From Parietaria judaica (lineage: Eukaryota > Streptophyta > Magnoliopsida > Rosales > Urticaceae): a stretch of 64,000 bases of DNA. Position numbers and translations under genes: made by a program. Location: NCBI GenBank assembly GCA_954871525.1, contig OX940863.1:10268001-10332000 (forward strand), in the 5' to 3' direction. Below, piece by piece: positions 1 through 13,743 of this stretch. Below the pieces are notes generated by a model. That model did not search any database and was not told where the DNA came from. It was given only the letters and a program-made list of their open reading frames with translations. Numbering within the stretch: position 1 is the stretch's first letter; each line of letters opens with the position of its first letter.

Positions 1-1200
1 TAAGTCAAGCCTTTTCTTTAGACATATTTTTATTATTATAGTCTTATTCAAACTTCTTTTTGTTTACGTAATATTTGACTAATTACAATTTATTTTCTTC
101 TTAAACGTAATGCTTTTTATTTGAAAGGTATTTTCCTAACTTCCAAATTTGTTATACGACATTCGATATAAACAAATATAAATGACGCGCATTACTATAT
201 CAGTTGACAATTTACGTTCAACTTGCATGTTTTATAATGAAATATACTAAACGTGTTTAAGTTTATAGTATCGGAAAATATATATAATCTCGTGTATCTG
301 AAAACGATTTTTTATGATTAAAAAAAACACGTGCAATCTTTCAATGTCGATTTTTATTGGATCTCTATTGTGCTTTCCACATCAAAGCTTCTCTTTATCT
401 CTCTTTGGCAATCTTGAAACAAGTGGATCAAAATAAAAAAAATAAAGCAAAAAGAACAAAAAGAAATAGATTTACTCGTGCGTGACCCTTGTTCGTAGTA
501 CATCACGATTGGTATGTTCATTGATTGCTTTCGTTTTAATTTATATATTTGAAATTCGACACGTTTTATTCAAAAACAAATGTCCAATATTCTCCACCAT
601 ACAACATTAACAGAACAAAAAAAGAAAGAAAGAAAAAGAGAGTGTAATATCGATGTGTATGATCAATTATCACTTTGGCTTGTGGGAGAGTGAGACCCTA
701 CCAATAGTGTTGTACCATTTTGGACTCACTGTTGGCTCTACTCGTAATTCACTACAATTTGTCTTTCTCTAAAAAAACTAAACAAAACATTAGACATATA
801 TATATATACACTCAAGGGAATATAATACAATATTATAGTTCTATTAAAACAATATATTAATACAAACATATGTTTCTTTAAAAACATATAGTTTGTTAAC
901 AAGAAGATCCATCAATCATCTTATGCGAATTCAAAAGGTTCAGGTAACATAAAGATCTAGTCTTACTTAAACGAAATGTTGAAAATAATAACTGCATATA
1001 TTTTTATTTTTTTTAAATCTACAAGAACGACCATCTAAGAACCTAAGGGATGCTAATTTATCACGTCAAATATACAAAATATTAATGCTACGCCAAAAGA
1101 AAAAAGAAAAAAAAAACTTTCAATTGTTAGTAAAACCTTGCAAGAAAAATGTCATTTCTAACCGTCCATAATCTGAAATATAATAGCATTATTTTATTTT
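1..1200. other. AT-rich intergenic DNA
   Basis: No reading frame with coding character, RNA gene or clear repeat was seen. The stretch is AT-rich with A- and T-runs and a short (TA)n near 798. The open frames on both strands are short and low in complexity. Confidence 0.6.
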
Positions 1201-1203
1201 TTA

Positions 1204-1410
1204 ATGGGGTGACACTATTGGCCAACATTACATGTACTCATATTACAAGATATATTGTCACGGTAAGAGCAATCGGCACTATTGGCCGCAAGCAGTATCG
1301 GCCAAGATTACATATATACGCAATTTATGCGTCTCAAGAAATTGAACTCAAGACTTCATGAAGAGTCTTATGTAGTGAATTTTACTACTAGGCCAAGCAA
1401 GTAAATATAA
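1204..1410 (+). repeat. dispersed repeat, copy 1
   Basis: About 200 bp here resemble 5313-5512 in the same orientation. Shared landmarks in order are GGGGTGAC, TGTACTC-TATTA-AAGATATATT, TATTGGCCGCA-GCA, CAAGATTACA-ATATA, GAAC-CAAGA, and a tail about an AGTCTT or ATCTTGTA block followed by TTTAC-ACTA. The copies differ by many substitutions and small indels, so they are old. No open frame or terminal repeat was found. It looks like the remnant of a transposable element of unknown class. Confidence 0.5.
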
Positions 1411-4400
1411 TAGCATTCTAAAAACTAGAAGATTTCAAAACAATATAATGCACCACACCAAAATAGATATTGACGGAGACTGCAAAAAATATTAAATATG
1501 TAGTAGTTTATCTCTGTAAAATAATATGACCAATTAGTTATTAATAAATAACAAGCATACATTCATTAAAAATTTATACATGCACACATACACATAAACT
1601 AAAAATGGAACAACAAAAAAAATGATTCTATCATCTTACTATATTACAAAAAAAAATTAGTTTATTTTTTATTTTTTTGCATTAGTAGTGTTTTGTGAAA
1701 AACAAAACTTGGTAGCATGAATACCTTGAGCTAACAATTATGTTAACTATAGTATAATTTTTTGTAAATTAATATTATTGAGATCATAAAATTTTAATCG
1801 TGTTATCAAAGTTATTAATTTATTAAAATAATAATTTAACAATATTAGTCAGATTAAAAACTATGTAAAAATACTATTAATTTATCAAGTATTAAATGTA
1901 ACGAGCTTCTAATTAAAACATGTATGTACTCTATGCTGCAATAGACAGTAAACTTTCAAATACAGCAAATAAATTGCACAAACATATATATCCGTTAAAT
2001 ATATTTTCTTCATGTAATCTTTTTGTCATTGTTTTTTTTTTCTTTCTATTTACAAGACCAAGAGTTGAACGTGAATTATTATGTTTATTTGCATTAATTG
2101 TTGATCACTGAAAACAATGGACTTCCGATGCAGTTGACTATTATTCTTTGTACTGTAACTGAAAAATAACAATATAGTTACAATTATATATACAATTTCA
2201 TGCATTTCAAAGTTAGCATTTGCTTGGAAAGTGTTCGATCGTGAAAATAAGCATGATGATCCGAAATGATTGTGTGATATTCCGAGAATGAAATATAGGT
2301 AGTGATTGTGATAATTAGAAGCATGAAGTTGGTGGGCTATAATTATAAATAAATAAATAAAGCATAGAGATCTTCATGCCGACCTTCACAAACTCTCACT
2401 TCTTATAAATTAATCGTTCTTATTAGGTTAAGTATGGAATGTATTATGTGTACCTAATGATGCAAATGCTTTCTGTGATTCCCATTTAGCTTTTCTTCGA
2501 TCTTATTATTATTCTAGAAAAGGGGACCAAGATCTAATCACGATAGATTTATTATATTCTACAATTTCAATCATTTGATATTTATATATCTTGAAGTTCA
2601 AAATATATGCACTATACGTATACATATACATGTTCAAATACGCAACCAACCGAACTAATCTTATTAACTTAATACTTTGTGGTGGATTGTGAAGTATCAT
2701 GGAGCTCCATATCTTAAAATCAATGAACAGTGAGAGGAGTGATTTATGATCTTTTTAAACCGTATAAGTGTCGATGTCTTTTCCATGTGAGAGTTAACGT
2801 ACCGGCCCGTCAAGACGGTGATTTCTTAAGGCGCACTATCTTGGACCAAATTCTTTTGAATTTTTATTTTTGAATTGGTGTTTTTTAAGCTTAATAGGCA
2901 ATGATACCATTTGAAATATCATGAAGTTCAAAAATAAATTGACAATGAAATGAGTAACCTATTATCTTTTTAAATTGTGCTAAACTCTCTCTTCTTCTTT
3001 TTTCCTTGTGAGATTTGACATGTTCTTCAAAATCAGTAGAGAGACTGATGATAACTAACAAACTAGTGAAGTCATTGCATAATTTACATTTATAACAAAA
3101 AATCAAAATTAAAATTAAAATTAGCCAATATGTTTTGTTGTTATTATTGTCTATTGTTCACTCTTTTAACTTATGTGGTAGCTCAGCATTCCATGTCTCA
3201 TGCATTGCGAATTGCAGGCTCTCTCGCATAAGATGAGATGTTTGGTACTTGACACCATGATCGATAAGTCTTAAGATAATAAAAAATAATGATTTATTTC
3301 TCTTTGGCTTCACAAATAGCTCTAATTAGTGGTGGGACATATTAATTCATATAATGCCATTTCATGACACTATGAATTATTCTTAAAAAAGTGATAATAT
3401 TACCCCCTTTTTTTTAATCTTTATCCCCTTTGGGAATAATAACCCTACATATGTATATATAATAATATCATCCAAATATTAATAATTAAAAAAAAGTTTT
3501 TATTTTCTAAAAGCCTGCAGTAAATCTTCTTAACTATAACAACTACAATATTATTTGTATTGCTTGATTGTTCATCGTCTAAATGTTTATATTTTTCTCA
3601 CGTATGGTATATTGTCATGCATGTGTATGCTTTTGTTTTATATTTATACAAATCTTGTTTGACTCATGAGATAAATATTAAGCTATATTATATAAAAACG
3701 GGCATGCACATAGCACACATGTCCATGGCTACTATCCGGGTTTCGAGTTTAAGATTTTTACCCATCAACGAGGAATCCGAGTTTAGGATTGTGTTCGGAT
3801 GTGGTTTTAAGCTTGTACTTTTAAAGTTCTAAATTTTTAAAATCATAGTGTTTGGATGCGGTTTTAAACTGGTAATTCCGAGTTAACCCTAGCTAATTAT
3901 TATTATTAGTATTATTATAAAATTACCCCAAAGATTAATTAAGGACGTGCTTCAACTAAGAAGCATATATCCTTTTAATTTTTGGACTTTTTCGAAAAAG
4001 CCTATATGCCCGGAATTTAGAGGTGAGAACGCATTATGTGCCGTTGTTTTATTCTCTGTAGAGAATAATATTGAAAATAGATATTATTCTAATCATGATC
4101 AAGGAGTGCAAATTGAAAGAAAAGAAAAATATGTGTGATAATGGGGATAATGATGTAGGAGTTGATTGAAGAGAAAAAAAAGTGAAGGATTGTAGGACAT
4201 GATTGTTTTATTTATAACCTTTTTCATCACACAATAATATTTGTGTCATTTATCCAATCCTCATTGGGCTTTAGGAATGATATAGTGGATTATTTTGGAT
4301 TAGTTTGAAGTTGCTAGTCGGCTTCCATATTATTTTAATTTTCAATTATAGAGATATATTTATTTCAGTAATAATAGCCATTGAAATAGTTAAGTTATAG

Positions 4401-5112
4401 TCGACTATGCCGGTGGGTATCTAATATATTTTTTTAATGAACATAGTACTCAAGTTGTGTAAAACTGCAACTCCATCTAATTCTATCTAATTTCTTTAAA
4501 ATCGTTTATAGAGAAGACCTGTATAATTAAAAAATAAAGATTAAACTAAAATGATTATACAAAAGTGACATGTATCTTTCCATTAACTTTATAGAAGAAG
4601 GTGGACGGTACACAAACTTTTTCATAGAAATTAGACGGAGTTACTGTTTTACCGAACTTGACAATTTGAGTTTTCACCGACGCAATTAACTACGACTTGT
4701 ATTTTTATCGCTATTTTTCCTTAATTTTACTACTGTTTTTATTTTATTTGTATATATTTTCTAATTAGAAAAATATATATGATCCACTTGGAGGCTGCAA
4801 TATGATTATGATTGCCCCTGTATAATAAACGTGGACATTTAATCTGGTCACTTGACTTCACAGTATAAGACCTCTAAAAGTAGAGAGAGAGAGAGACCCA
4901 ACAAGTATAAAACAATAATAAAAAGTTCTCTCAAAATATTTAGCCTATCATTCACCAACAACAACCCATTACATTACAATGATATCATAATTCATACATA
5001 GAGAGTTCCCAGAAATTCATTCTAAAGTTCCAATATAATCATAACTTGTGGTCACTTTTAATAATTACTTGCATCACAAATTCATAATAATTGAATAATA
5101 TTTGTGTGAGTC
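1411..5112. other. AT-rich intergenic DNA, no gene seen
   Basis: The stretch holds low-complexity AT-rich sequence with a short GA tract near 4883-4897. Short open frames lack splice-site context or recognisable protein motifs. Nothing else can be supported. Confidence 0.55.
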
Positions 5113-5312
5113 TTGGAGATAAGAGCTCTTAGTAAAGAAAAAAGGGAAAAGAAAAATCAAAAGGAAACTTTTGTTGGTTGCTCCAAGAAGTTTTATGTAT
5201 ATAGTCAAGGTTTATCCATTTGTGACAAAAAGGCAGTGACAATAAAACTCATGTGTTCTCGAAACACTAATAATAATTATAAGTTGATATTATATATATA
5301 TATATATATTTA

Positions 5313-5512
5313 CGGGGTGACTGTCGTGCCAAAATTATATGTACTCGTATTATAAGATATATTCACAGCTTTAAAACATGCTGACATTATTAGCCGCATG
5401 CATTATTGGTCAAGATTACAAATATATGTAATTACTTCGTCCCGTTGAACCCAAGATCTCTCGAAGAATCTTGTAAGGAGTTTACCACTAAATCAATCAA
5501 GTTGATATAGTG
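5313..5512 (+). repeat. dispersed repeat, copy 2
   Basis: This is the second copy of the repeat at 1204-1410, in the same orientation, preceded by a (TA)n tract (5290-5309). The shared blocks keep their order and spacing, including TATTAGCCGCA versus TATTGGCCGCA. No coding potential was seen. Confidence 0.5.
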
Positions 5513-5519
5513 TTTTATT

Positions 5520-8070
5520 GGAGTTAATCTATTATCTAACAATATTTTTGAATATTCTACAATTTTGGTATAAAACTGTTTGGCTTTTCATCATATAGAA
5601 TCATAAAATTAACAGATAGCCTTTATTAATGGGCTTTTAGAGGAAATGTAGATTGGAATTGGGCCATAATATATGATTCTCCTCTTTCTCTTTCTTTGGT
5701 TTGAAAAATCATTTTAGCGTAAATTGGTACAAATGCCGTCCCAACATTTCCTACAATCTAGTATTTTTATCTCATTCGGTAACTGAGCGACAAAATATTT
5801 TCAAAATAAATCATGTTGCGAATTATTGAAAGAAAGAAAAAAAATTAAATGTTAATGAAAAAAATTGCGCTAACATGTAAAACTGGTGGGACATTACTGG
5901 CAAATTATTTATTATTTTACTGGACTTTTTAATTAATGGTGGTATACTACTACACCACATATGATATACATTTTGTTCATTCCAAGTACATTTGTACAAG
6001 TAATTAATGTATCTTCCATGATTTTTTATTTTTTTATTTAACTAGAAAACTATTTGGGCCGACAATCATGCACTATTTGGTTTTAATGCCTAAAAACAAA
6101 ATTGGACTCTGCTTTTTCCAGCCCCATATTAGTGTGTATGTACTTTCTAAATGGTCCCATTTCAACTGCTTCTATTTATTTAATGGGCTACACATACAAT
6201 AAGAGGTCCATTTATATATTTCAAATTGGTAACAAACGAATAATAATTGTTCTTCAACATGGTATGTTATCGATGTCAATGGAAAATCAATAATTTATGG
6301 GTTTATCCATAAATTTTTTTAGGGAAAAAAAAGTTTACCGACAAATAACGTTACTGATCAAATTTTACGAGTAAATCGCTAATCGACGGGTAATCCGACA
6401 ATTTTTAAAAAGAATATATAAATTATAATTTTATTATATAAATATAAGTCACAATTATAATTTTATATCAAAATAAAGTTATATTGCAATTTAGTATAAT
6501 GTATATCTTATATAAGTCACGTATATTGATTTTCTTTTTCTTTTTTCTCTCTTTCTTCTACTTTTTCGATTTGTCCTCTTTTATTTTCTCTCTCTCTTCC
6601 TTCACTATTTCTATCTTCTCTCTTTTTTATTTTATTTTATTTTATTTTATTTTCTTCTTCTTCATTCTTTTTTATTCTTCGTTTTCATTTTTTTCCTAAA
6701 AAAACTAGATGAATTATTACCGCAGAAAAGTTGCCGACAACGAATTTTTTTGAAATATCGAAGGCATTCCAAAAAAAAAAAGTCGGGTTTCTAAAACCTT
6801 GGTTGCTATAAAAATAAATAAAAATAGCCAATTATATTGTTAATAATTTCATAGATAGTCACGACAATAGTATGCAAACTCTTATAGATTTTGTTGCTTG
6901 GAAAATTATTAGTTATCCTATTTGATTTTTTCTTTTCTTTTCTTCTTCTAAATCCATTGTGGTTTATGCAGACTATTCGGGAGACCACCGACTCTTCAAC
7001 GAAGATTACCAACTTTCTAAAAAAAAATACGACATGTTATGGACAAGATTGGTGAGCAAAATATAACCAAACAGTATATCGTTTGAGATGATCAACTTGA
7101 AAAAAGTCAACCTAATATATGCTCATATATGATCATAGGCGGAACTATGCACACCATTGAAGTAGTTCTAGCCACTCCAACTAATCTAATTTTTTTTAAA
7201 ATAAGTACCTATATTTTTTAATTATTTTGCTTTCAACCCCCTCTTTTTTAATATTTTCACGTCTCAACTCCCCTTGACGACAACAAAACCTAGTTCCTTG
7301 ATATAGATGAATGTCATCCTATAGTGTATTTTGATGAATGATATGTCTTATTTATTTTTGTCCATAGTATAGGGCTTTTTGTCTGAGGGAGAAAGATACA
7401 TGTGCCTCGAGAAATATAAATGATTAAATGTCATTATATTGACACCCTAAAAGCCTCATAAAATTAATGATTAGGCCATGCAATTAAAAAGTGATGAACA
7501 AAAGACCCACCAAAAGGAGACAAAGATCCAAGCATAGTGGGCTCCATTATTCCAAATCATTATTATAAAAATCAATATGAATTGAATTCAGCATATTCTG
7601 TCCTGTGGCAGTGCAATAAAATCCAGCCTGGACTCTTATTGGAAATCTGAAAATTCCTTTTCTATGTATATCAATATGATTATGAAACCACCTAATTCGT
7701 TTTATGTCCCTCAAAAATAATAAATTCTAAAATATATGCGATGAGAAATTGGGATTAAATAGTAAATACCACTCTTTGAGGGACGGAGCTATGTAAGAAC
7801 GAGGATATGCATATGCACATGATCGCACCTCAAAACAACGTGTAAAAACTTAAAGCAAATTAACATTCATTTATTTATTCGTTAGATTAGGTAATTAAAC
7901 TTTGAAGTATAGTATATATAGCACTTGATATGATCTAAATCCAAGCATCATGTCCCCTTGAGACCTTTATTTCTTTGAGTTCTTATGTTAGGTAAAAGTA
8001 ATTATGAATAGAAAAAGGTAAAGTAAAAGCCAAGTCCCATTAGGGCAGCTAGCAATATACATTTCATCTA
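5520..8070. other. AT-rich intergenic DNA with a pyrimidine tract
   Basis: No gene was seen. The main feature is a long T/C-rich tract at about 6530-6695, including TTTTA repeats near 6625-6655; open frames across it are low-complexity artefacts. GGCGGAACTATG near 7138 and GGACGGAGCTATG near 7782 resemble hAT-type terminal sequences, but I could not find matching ends. Confidence 0.5.
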
Positions 8071-8324
8071 CTAGTGGCGTAGCCACGTACACTCCAGTGC
8101 GTGTACGGGCTGCATCTCATTTTTTATAAAAAAATAAAATAAAAATTAATCTAATTGGATTTATAGAGACGGAGTCTCGCTGCCTCCCTGATGTACGGTT
8201 GTTCAGTTTCACTCCTCCTCCTCTCTCTTCTTCCCTCCATCGCCTTTGCCGTAGCCGAGTAGCCGGCAACCTTGTTGATTCACTCTCGTCGTCCTCGGTC
8301 CTCGCTGTCGCGATTCTCACACAG

Positions 8325-8535
8325 TCGTTCTCATCGTCTCTGCGATCTCTAACCGTCGGTTCTCGCCGTCGCTGCCACTCTCACACATTGGATCTCGCCG
8401 TCGCCATCGGTTCTCGCTGTCGGTTATCGTCGTCACCATCGATTTTCGCTGTCGGTTCTCGTCGTCGTCGCCATCGGTTCTCGCTTTCGGTTCTCGTCGT
8501 AGCCATCGGTTCTCGCCGTCGCTGGGTATCGCCGT
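8325..8535 (+). repeat. imperfect short tandem repeat, GC-richer islet
   Basis: Variants of GGTTCTCGCCGTCGCCATC recur roughly every 20-40 bp, giving a TCG-rich islet inside AT-rich DNA. Both strands are open in several frames because of the repeat, so the open frames (for example 8199-8663 on + and 8317-8556 on -) are not good evidence for a gene. Just upstream (about 8073-8110) TAGTGGCGTAGCCACG resembles hAT-type ends, so the islet may be the interior of an eroded transposon. Confidence 0.5.
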
Positions 8536-8559
8536 TGCTGCAACTCTCCCGTACATGTG

Positions 8560-11225
8560 CTTCGATATCAGTAGGAATATTAAAACATGAATGTTGTATA
8601 TTCATGATTCATCGACGAAGAGATAATAAATATAGTATATATAATATAATCGTGGTTAATTAACTGCCCTAGTCGAGAAATCATTCAGTATTGCCTATTA
8701 TATATAATATATAATAATATATGATAATGATATGAGTAGATTTATAGCTATTTTTTCGTTATTTTTATATATATAGTTGTTAATCTTGTTTGTTTTTTTA
8801 ACTAGGATCGTTCCGATATTGAAAGTACAACTTGTGATGAGAGGATAATATTCTAAATAAAATAATATTAGCATATTAATATACATTTTTTCGAGACGAC
8901 TATACTATATCATAACTCATAAGTAAGAATAATAATAATAAAAAAAGATAAAAAGTGATTTAGTTTTGTTTGATCAAAATAAACTAGTGAGTTTCAATAT
9001 GTTATAAAAATGATAGAATCACATTACACCATAATGTACTTACTCCCATTAGCTTAACTTTTTAGTATATAATCATACTGTAAATAATACAAATACAATG
9101 CCCACTTTATAAAAGTAAATTAACTTTTATATGTATCATAGACATTATCATTATTAATTACGCTAATACATCCCTTTGTATGATTTGGAACTTTCGAAAG
9201 CTCTCTTGAGTACTCCCTTGTATATTAATGGCTATCATCTCGGAAGTTTCTTACCTTCTCTAAAGGTATATGATGGAGCTTTTGTACCATTTTAAGTACC
9301 GGCGACGAATGGAAATTTTAAACCTATAATCCATTGGAGTCGTGTAATTTAGGTAAATATTTATTAAGTATTATAGTTACGGAGTGAATACTAAGAGCAC
9401 GGTTGGAGATACTTAAAGTATGATTACTTTTTTATTTTTCTGCTGTTTTTTTTTTAATGTGAAATATTTAAAATACTCTTAAAAAATATGTGAGTAAACT
9501 ACATAAAGAAAACGACTCCTTATCGGAATTATCAATTTCTGATTTAAACTTCAGCCTTCAAAATTTGTAGCGGACCGACACTTTAACCAGATTCAGCTCA
9601 GGTTGCACATGAATTTTTCTATAATTGAAGAAGTAGGATTCTTGTTTTACCATTTTCTACAATTTATTTTGTACCCTTAACTTCGGATTTTGATCATGAA
9701 ATAATTGCTGAAACAATATCTAAAGTAAGCAAATATAAGTGGTATTCTTTTTGTATTTTCATAAAACAAATTATATTTGGAGCTTCAAAATATATCCCGC
9801 CTAGGGCCAACCATAACGTTAGACTATGGTATTGTATTTAACAAGTATTGTATGTGTACTTTTAAAAAATAAATATGTAACTTCATATTTTGTACTAGAT
9901 AACATTATCTATTTAAATGTTTCAATGTTATCATGTGATTATTGTTATTTACGTGCTTAAAAATATTTAAAAATTTACCTTAGGTTACACCAGTGCTCCA
10001 ATTGGGATCCGAGTCCACGTTCAAGTTTACAATTTCTAAAAAAGTGCTCATTTCCCAAATCAGGACCGTGACATATTTTTTTCATCTCGAATTTTTTTAG
10101 GACTATGATTAAAAGAAAATTAACATTCCACTTTTTTTTATCATGATTTAATTCACGTCTATTTGCCATTAGAGCTCTTTAAACGGGACCGACAAGTTAT
10201 GAGTAGGTATGCCAGTCCCGCCTTTTTGTTAGGCGCGAAAGCCTACGGTAGGCAAGTGTACGAGCTACTCATGCTTGTAATTGTAGTTTCCGGATGGACA
10301 AAATAAAAATATCACGTGAACAGAAACTCACCCATCCTCTTCAGTAGATAAAAGGCAGCCCAACCCGCCTAGACCGCCCATAAATTACAAGAGGATTTCC
10401 GGGACAGGTCAAGTGCGAATTGGGTGCAAGCAACCCACCTACGAAATCACTACTTGTCATATATGCACTCAGTGACGGGTCCAAGATTTCCTAGAAGAAA
10501 ATTGTAGGTAATTGCATTTGAGGAGATTTGGTTATGTTGTTTTGGCTCATGGCGCAGTGCAGGTGAGAGAATCCCCTTTGTTCCCCATTGCCCACGCCAC
10601 GTTTGGCCCCACAAATCCTCTGCTTTTGCTTCCTCTGTTACAACACACCACGTGAATTCCTCACCAACCATATTAACTATTAACCCTTCTACTACGTATG
10701 TAATATATATTATATATTATCATTATGCATGCTCTTATAATACCTTTTTAAGTATAAATAAAATATTACAGTATTTTTTACGAGCGCATCATCATCATTC
10801 TATTTCTATTAATAGGCTGTTTTTAACACTTCAACTGTTCAATATTCGAAATTAAGTATTGTAAGTAGTAACATGGAATGATTATGTCGCGCTAATCTAA
10901 TATTCTTATTCTCTTTAGTCTTCACCCTCTTCTGATTTTTACTTGCACGTGTGGGGAGGTGATTAATATCTGCATATTTGAATTAAATTAGACAATTCGC
11001 CTTCCTGTCGTATCTTTCAATCGTGTTTAGATGATTTAATGTAGACTCGGAACCGTCATATTTACTAATTTTGTTAAAACGTGAGACCCAAATTCATCCT
11101 ATTTAAAATCCGTGTTTATCGTGTCTACCCTAATTGTATATTTAAAAATAATATTCAGAACTATTATTTTTTTAAACGATATTTCACTTAAATGACATGT
11201 TATTGTATTACAAGTGACATGTCAT
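8560..11225. other. intergenic DNA, no gene supported
   Basis: The stretch is mostly AT-rich. About 9980-10670 is less AT-rich. 10560-10660 has a CACGTG G-box core (about 10650) and a run of C-rich sequence that looks promoter-like or like an eroded repeat, but no coding exon follows it. Near 11080-11130 the text CGTGTTTATCGTGTCTACCC matches a phrase at about 13833-13852, which suggests two scraps of one repeat family. Confidence 0.45.
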
Positions 11226-11380
11226 CGATGTGTCAATGTCTTCAGTTGTGAGTTATTATTATCCAAATCGATGTGTCAATGTCTTCCGAGCAAGATATCA
11301 GTTGTGAGTTATTATTATCCAAATCGATGTGTCAATGTCTTCTCAGCAAGATATCAATTATGAGTTATTATTATCCAAAC
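11226..11380 (+). repeat. tandem repeat, 56-bp unit
   Basis: Three direct units start with CGATGTGTCAATGTCTTC at 11226, 11269 and 11325. The second and third are 56 bp; the first is 43 bp because it lacks the segment around GAGCAAGATAT. Units are nearly identical (GTGAGTTATTATTATCCAAA is in all, with one change in the last). No function is evident. Confidence 0.8.
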
Positions 11381-13450
11381 TGAGCTTTACTCACACCCCA
11401 CCCATCGTCGTAAACGGATGTTGGACTCGATGTCGAATTGAGCCGAATAGGCTGATTTGCGAGGCCGGTAAGGAAACAATTTGTCATTTATATATAGAAG
11501 TAGATTATACATCAATAATGCATGTTACAAAAACCCAAGTAAATAACTAATGCAATTTGATGTATTTTATTGATCATTTTCATTTGTTTAACGAAGCTTT
11601 GCTCTTGCATGTGTCACTGTCGGTTCGATGGTCAAAAGGATAAAGTCAACGATATATTTGACCTCGTGAAGTTTCATCGCCGAGTATTTGATGCTTTGGC
11701 GCCACAATTTGTGGACCCAACCAACTGTCACCCTCACTGCCAGCTCTTCGCAACTTGTGCCGTCCTTTTCCCAAAAACCAAAACCACCCTTCTTATTAAT
11801 ATTGCAACTCTGTCCTTCTTTTCGTTTTCTTTCCTTTTTTGCCCTCACAAATTTTAAGACTTCTTACGAAATTTATCCTCCAAAATAGTTATATATAATA
11901 AGTATATGAAACGAGTATTAATTAGCCTCCCAATCTGCGTTAGATTTTTTATTTTTTTATTTATTTTAAAGTGATGCCTTTATAGTTGTTCATTTCCACA
12001 TAAAAGTTATAGTTTGCATCTGTGGTAGCTTCTAAATTCTGTCAATTATTGTTGAAAGTGGTTAGAATTATTATGACGATAGAATATTGGTTGGCAATGG
12101 CAAAGCATGCACTGGAAGTTCTACTAATACTTTGGTTGATTTTCTCTAATTTTTTTTCTTACTTTTAAGTTTTAATAACATAAAATAGAATTTTGATAAT
12201 TAATAACTTTAAATATATTATATTATTATTAAAGCTCGGTTGTACTAAATTAGTAATTTATAACTATATATATATATATATCTCACTTGATATAAAAATT
12301 ACTTACCTCATAGAATAACTATAATATTTTTTTAACCAAATGTGATATCACTGTAAATTAAAAAAATAATATTATATAATTAATTATGAAGTCTTTATGA
12401 TATATATTTAAAGTTTTTTTTTAACATGCATTACATCTTTCTAAAATAAGTTTGTAGTCGTAAATTTTTCGATTACATAACATATTTCGATGAATAAATT
12501 ATATTCTTCGTACAATTTGATTAGTATTTGGATATATATATATATATATATTTATTGATATTATCAAATCTAATTGATATCTTGATTGATCATTTAATCT
12601 GATTGATATTCTACTATAAAAACTATTTAGTGTAATTTTTAATTAATTTCTTGATAAATAATTATTTTACGTATAACATAACAGTTCTATAATATAGTAT
12701 AGTCTAAATTTATGGTCCCATTTATTGAAGTTATACACGTACAATGTCAAAGCAATTGAAAATAGAAAATAAAATAAAAAACCAAAAACTTCCATTTCTT
12801 AGTATTAGGAAATAGGAATACTATCACAAACAACTAGTAGTATTACTAGTATCATGTCCGGATCAAATTAATCATGTATAACAAATAAAATAAATAAAAA
12901 ACGTTTACTATCAATTTATCACACAAATAAGAAAAATATCGCACAACTTTTGATTAATTTGCGGGTATTAACGATGCTACTACTAATATATATTTATTAT
13001 TTCTATTATAATAATTTTTAAAATACTAGTGTAAAACTTATAATATATAGAATCCAATATGTGGAATCTACCAGTCTTCTTAATTCAACAAATGACAGTC
13101 TAAATCAAACTGATAAGATTTTTTTTTTTTAAGAATAAGATATTTTCTTGTACCTTGTCAAAATAAGAAAGGGGAGGTATATATTATAAATAATTGAAAA
13201 AGACAAATCAATAAAAAAAAATTAAGACAAAAAATAGGGATGTCACTAAATACCTAAAGTTATTAAAAATAAGCGAGATATTCTCAAGTTTTGAATTGTG
13301 AGAAATAAATACTTCAAAAATTATATAATCCAGTTTTCAATTTATATTGTTCCTGTCCTGTTAACTGTCCTGTTAACGTTAAGCGTTAAGCCTTAAACAT
13401 GTGCTAGTCTGTCTTTTTTTTTTTTTTTAATCTTTTTGAGTTTTAGAATT
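11381..13450. other. intergenic DNA, no gene supported
   Basis: A GC-richer islet at about 11590-11860 has overlapping open frames on both strands (95 aa on +, 86 aa on -) but no recognised protein. The remainder is very AT-rich with (TA)n at 12265-12281 and 12534-12551. Confidence 0.5.
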
Positions 13451-13726
13451 AGTGGCTTAGCTAGACTTTCATTTCGGCGAAACCAGAGCATATTTGAATT
13501 GATTTTTTTTTTTCAGATACTAAACATACAAAAATCATGAACAACTATATTAAAGCGACTATTAGACATATAAATAGATAATATTACTTTTCGAATGATC
13601 ATAGAATAGATTTATCGAGTAAAAAATGGAGAGAGAATGTGAAGAGCCAAATCAAATCATGAATATTTTTTTTTAAATGAGCGTATGCACATGCACTCAC
13701 TGGTGCACATGTAGCTCCGCCACTCT
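13451..13726. mobile_element. hAT-type MITE (276 bp)
   Basis: The ends are imperfect inverted repeats: AGTGGCTTAGCT on the left and the complement of AGCTCCGCCACT on the right. The 8-bp sequence TTAGAATT occurs directly before (13443-13450) and after (13727-13734), matching the 8-bp target-site duplication typical of hAT transposons. There is no coding capacity. Exact ends are uncertain by a base or two because the duplication and termini overlap in sequence. Confidence 0.65.
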
Positions 13727-13743
13727 TTAGAATTGATCGTTCT

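Noticed and set aside
6484..6699. 71-aa Phe/Ser-rich frame
   Set aside because: It translates a polypyrimidine tract. No structure, start context or relatives are expected.
8199..8663. 154-aa open frame and three opposite-strand frames at 8.1-8.6 kb
   Set aside because: All arise from the same TCG-rich short tandem repeat. Both strands are open at once and no splice or protein-family support exists.
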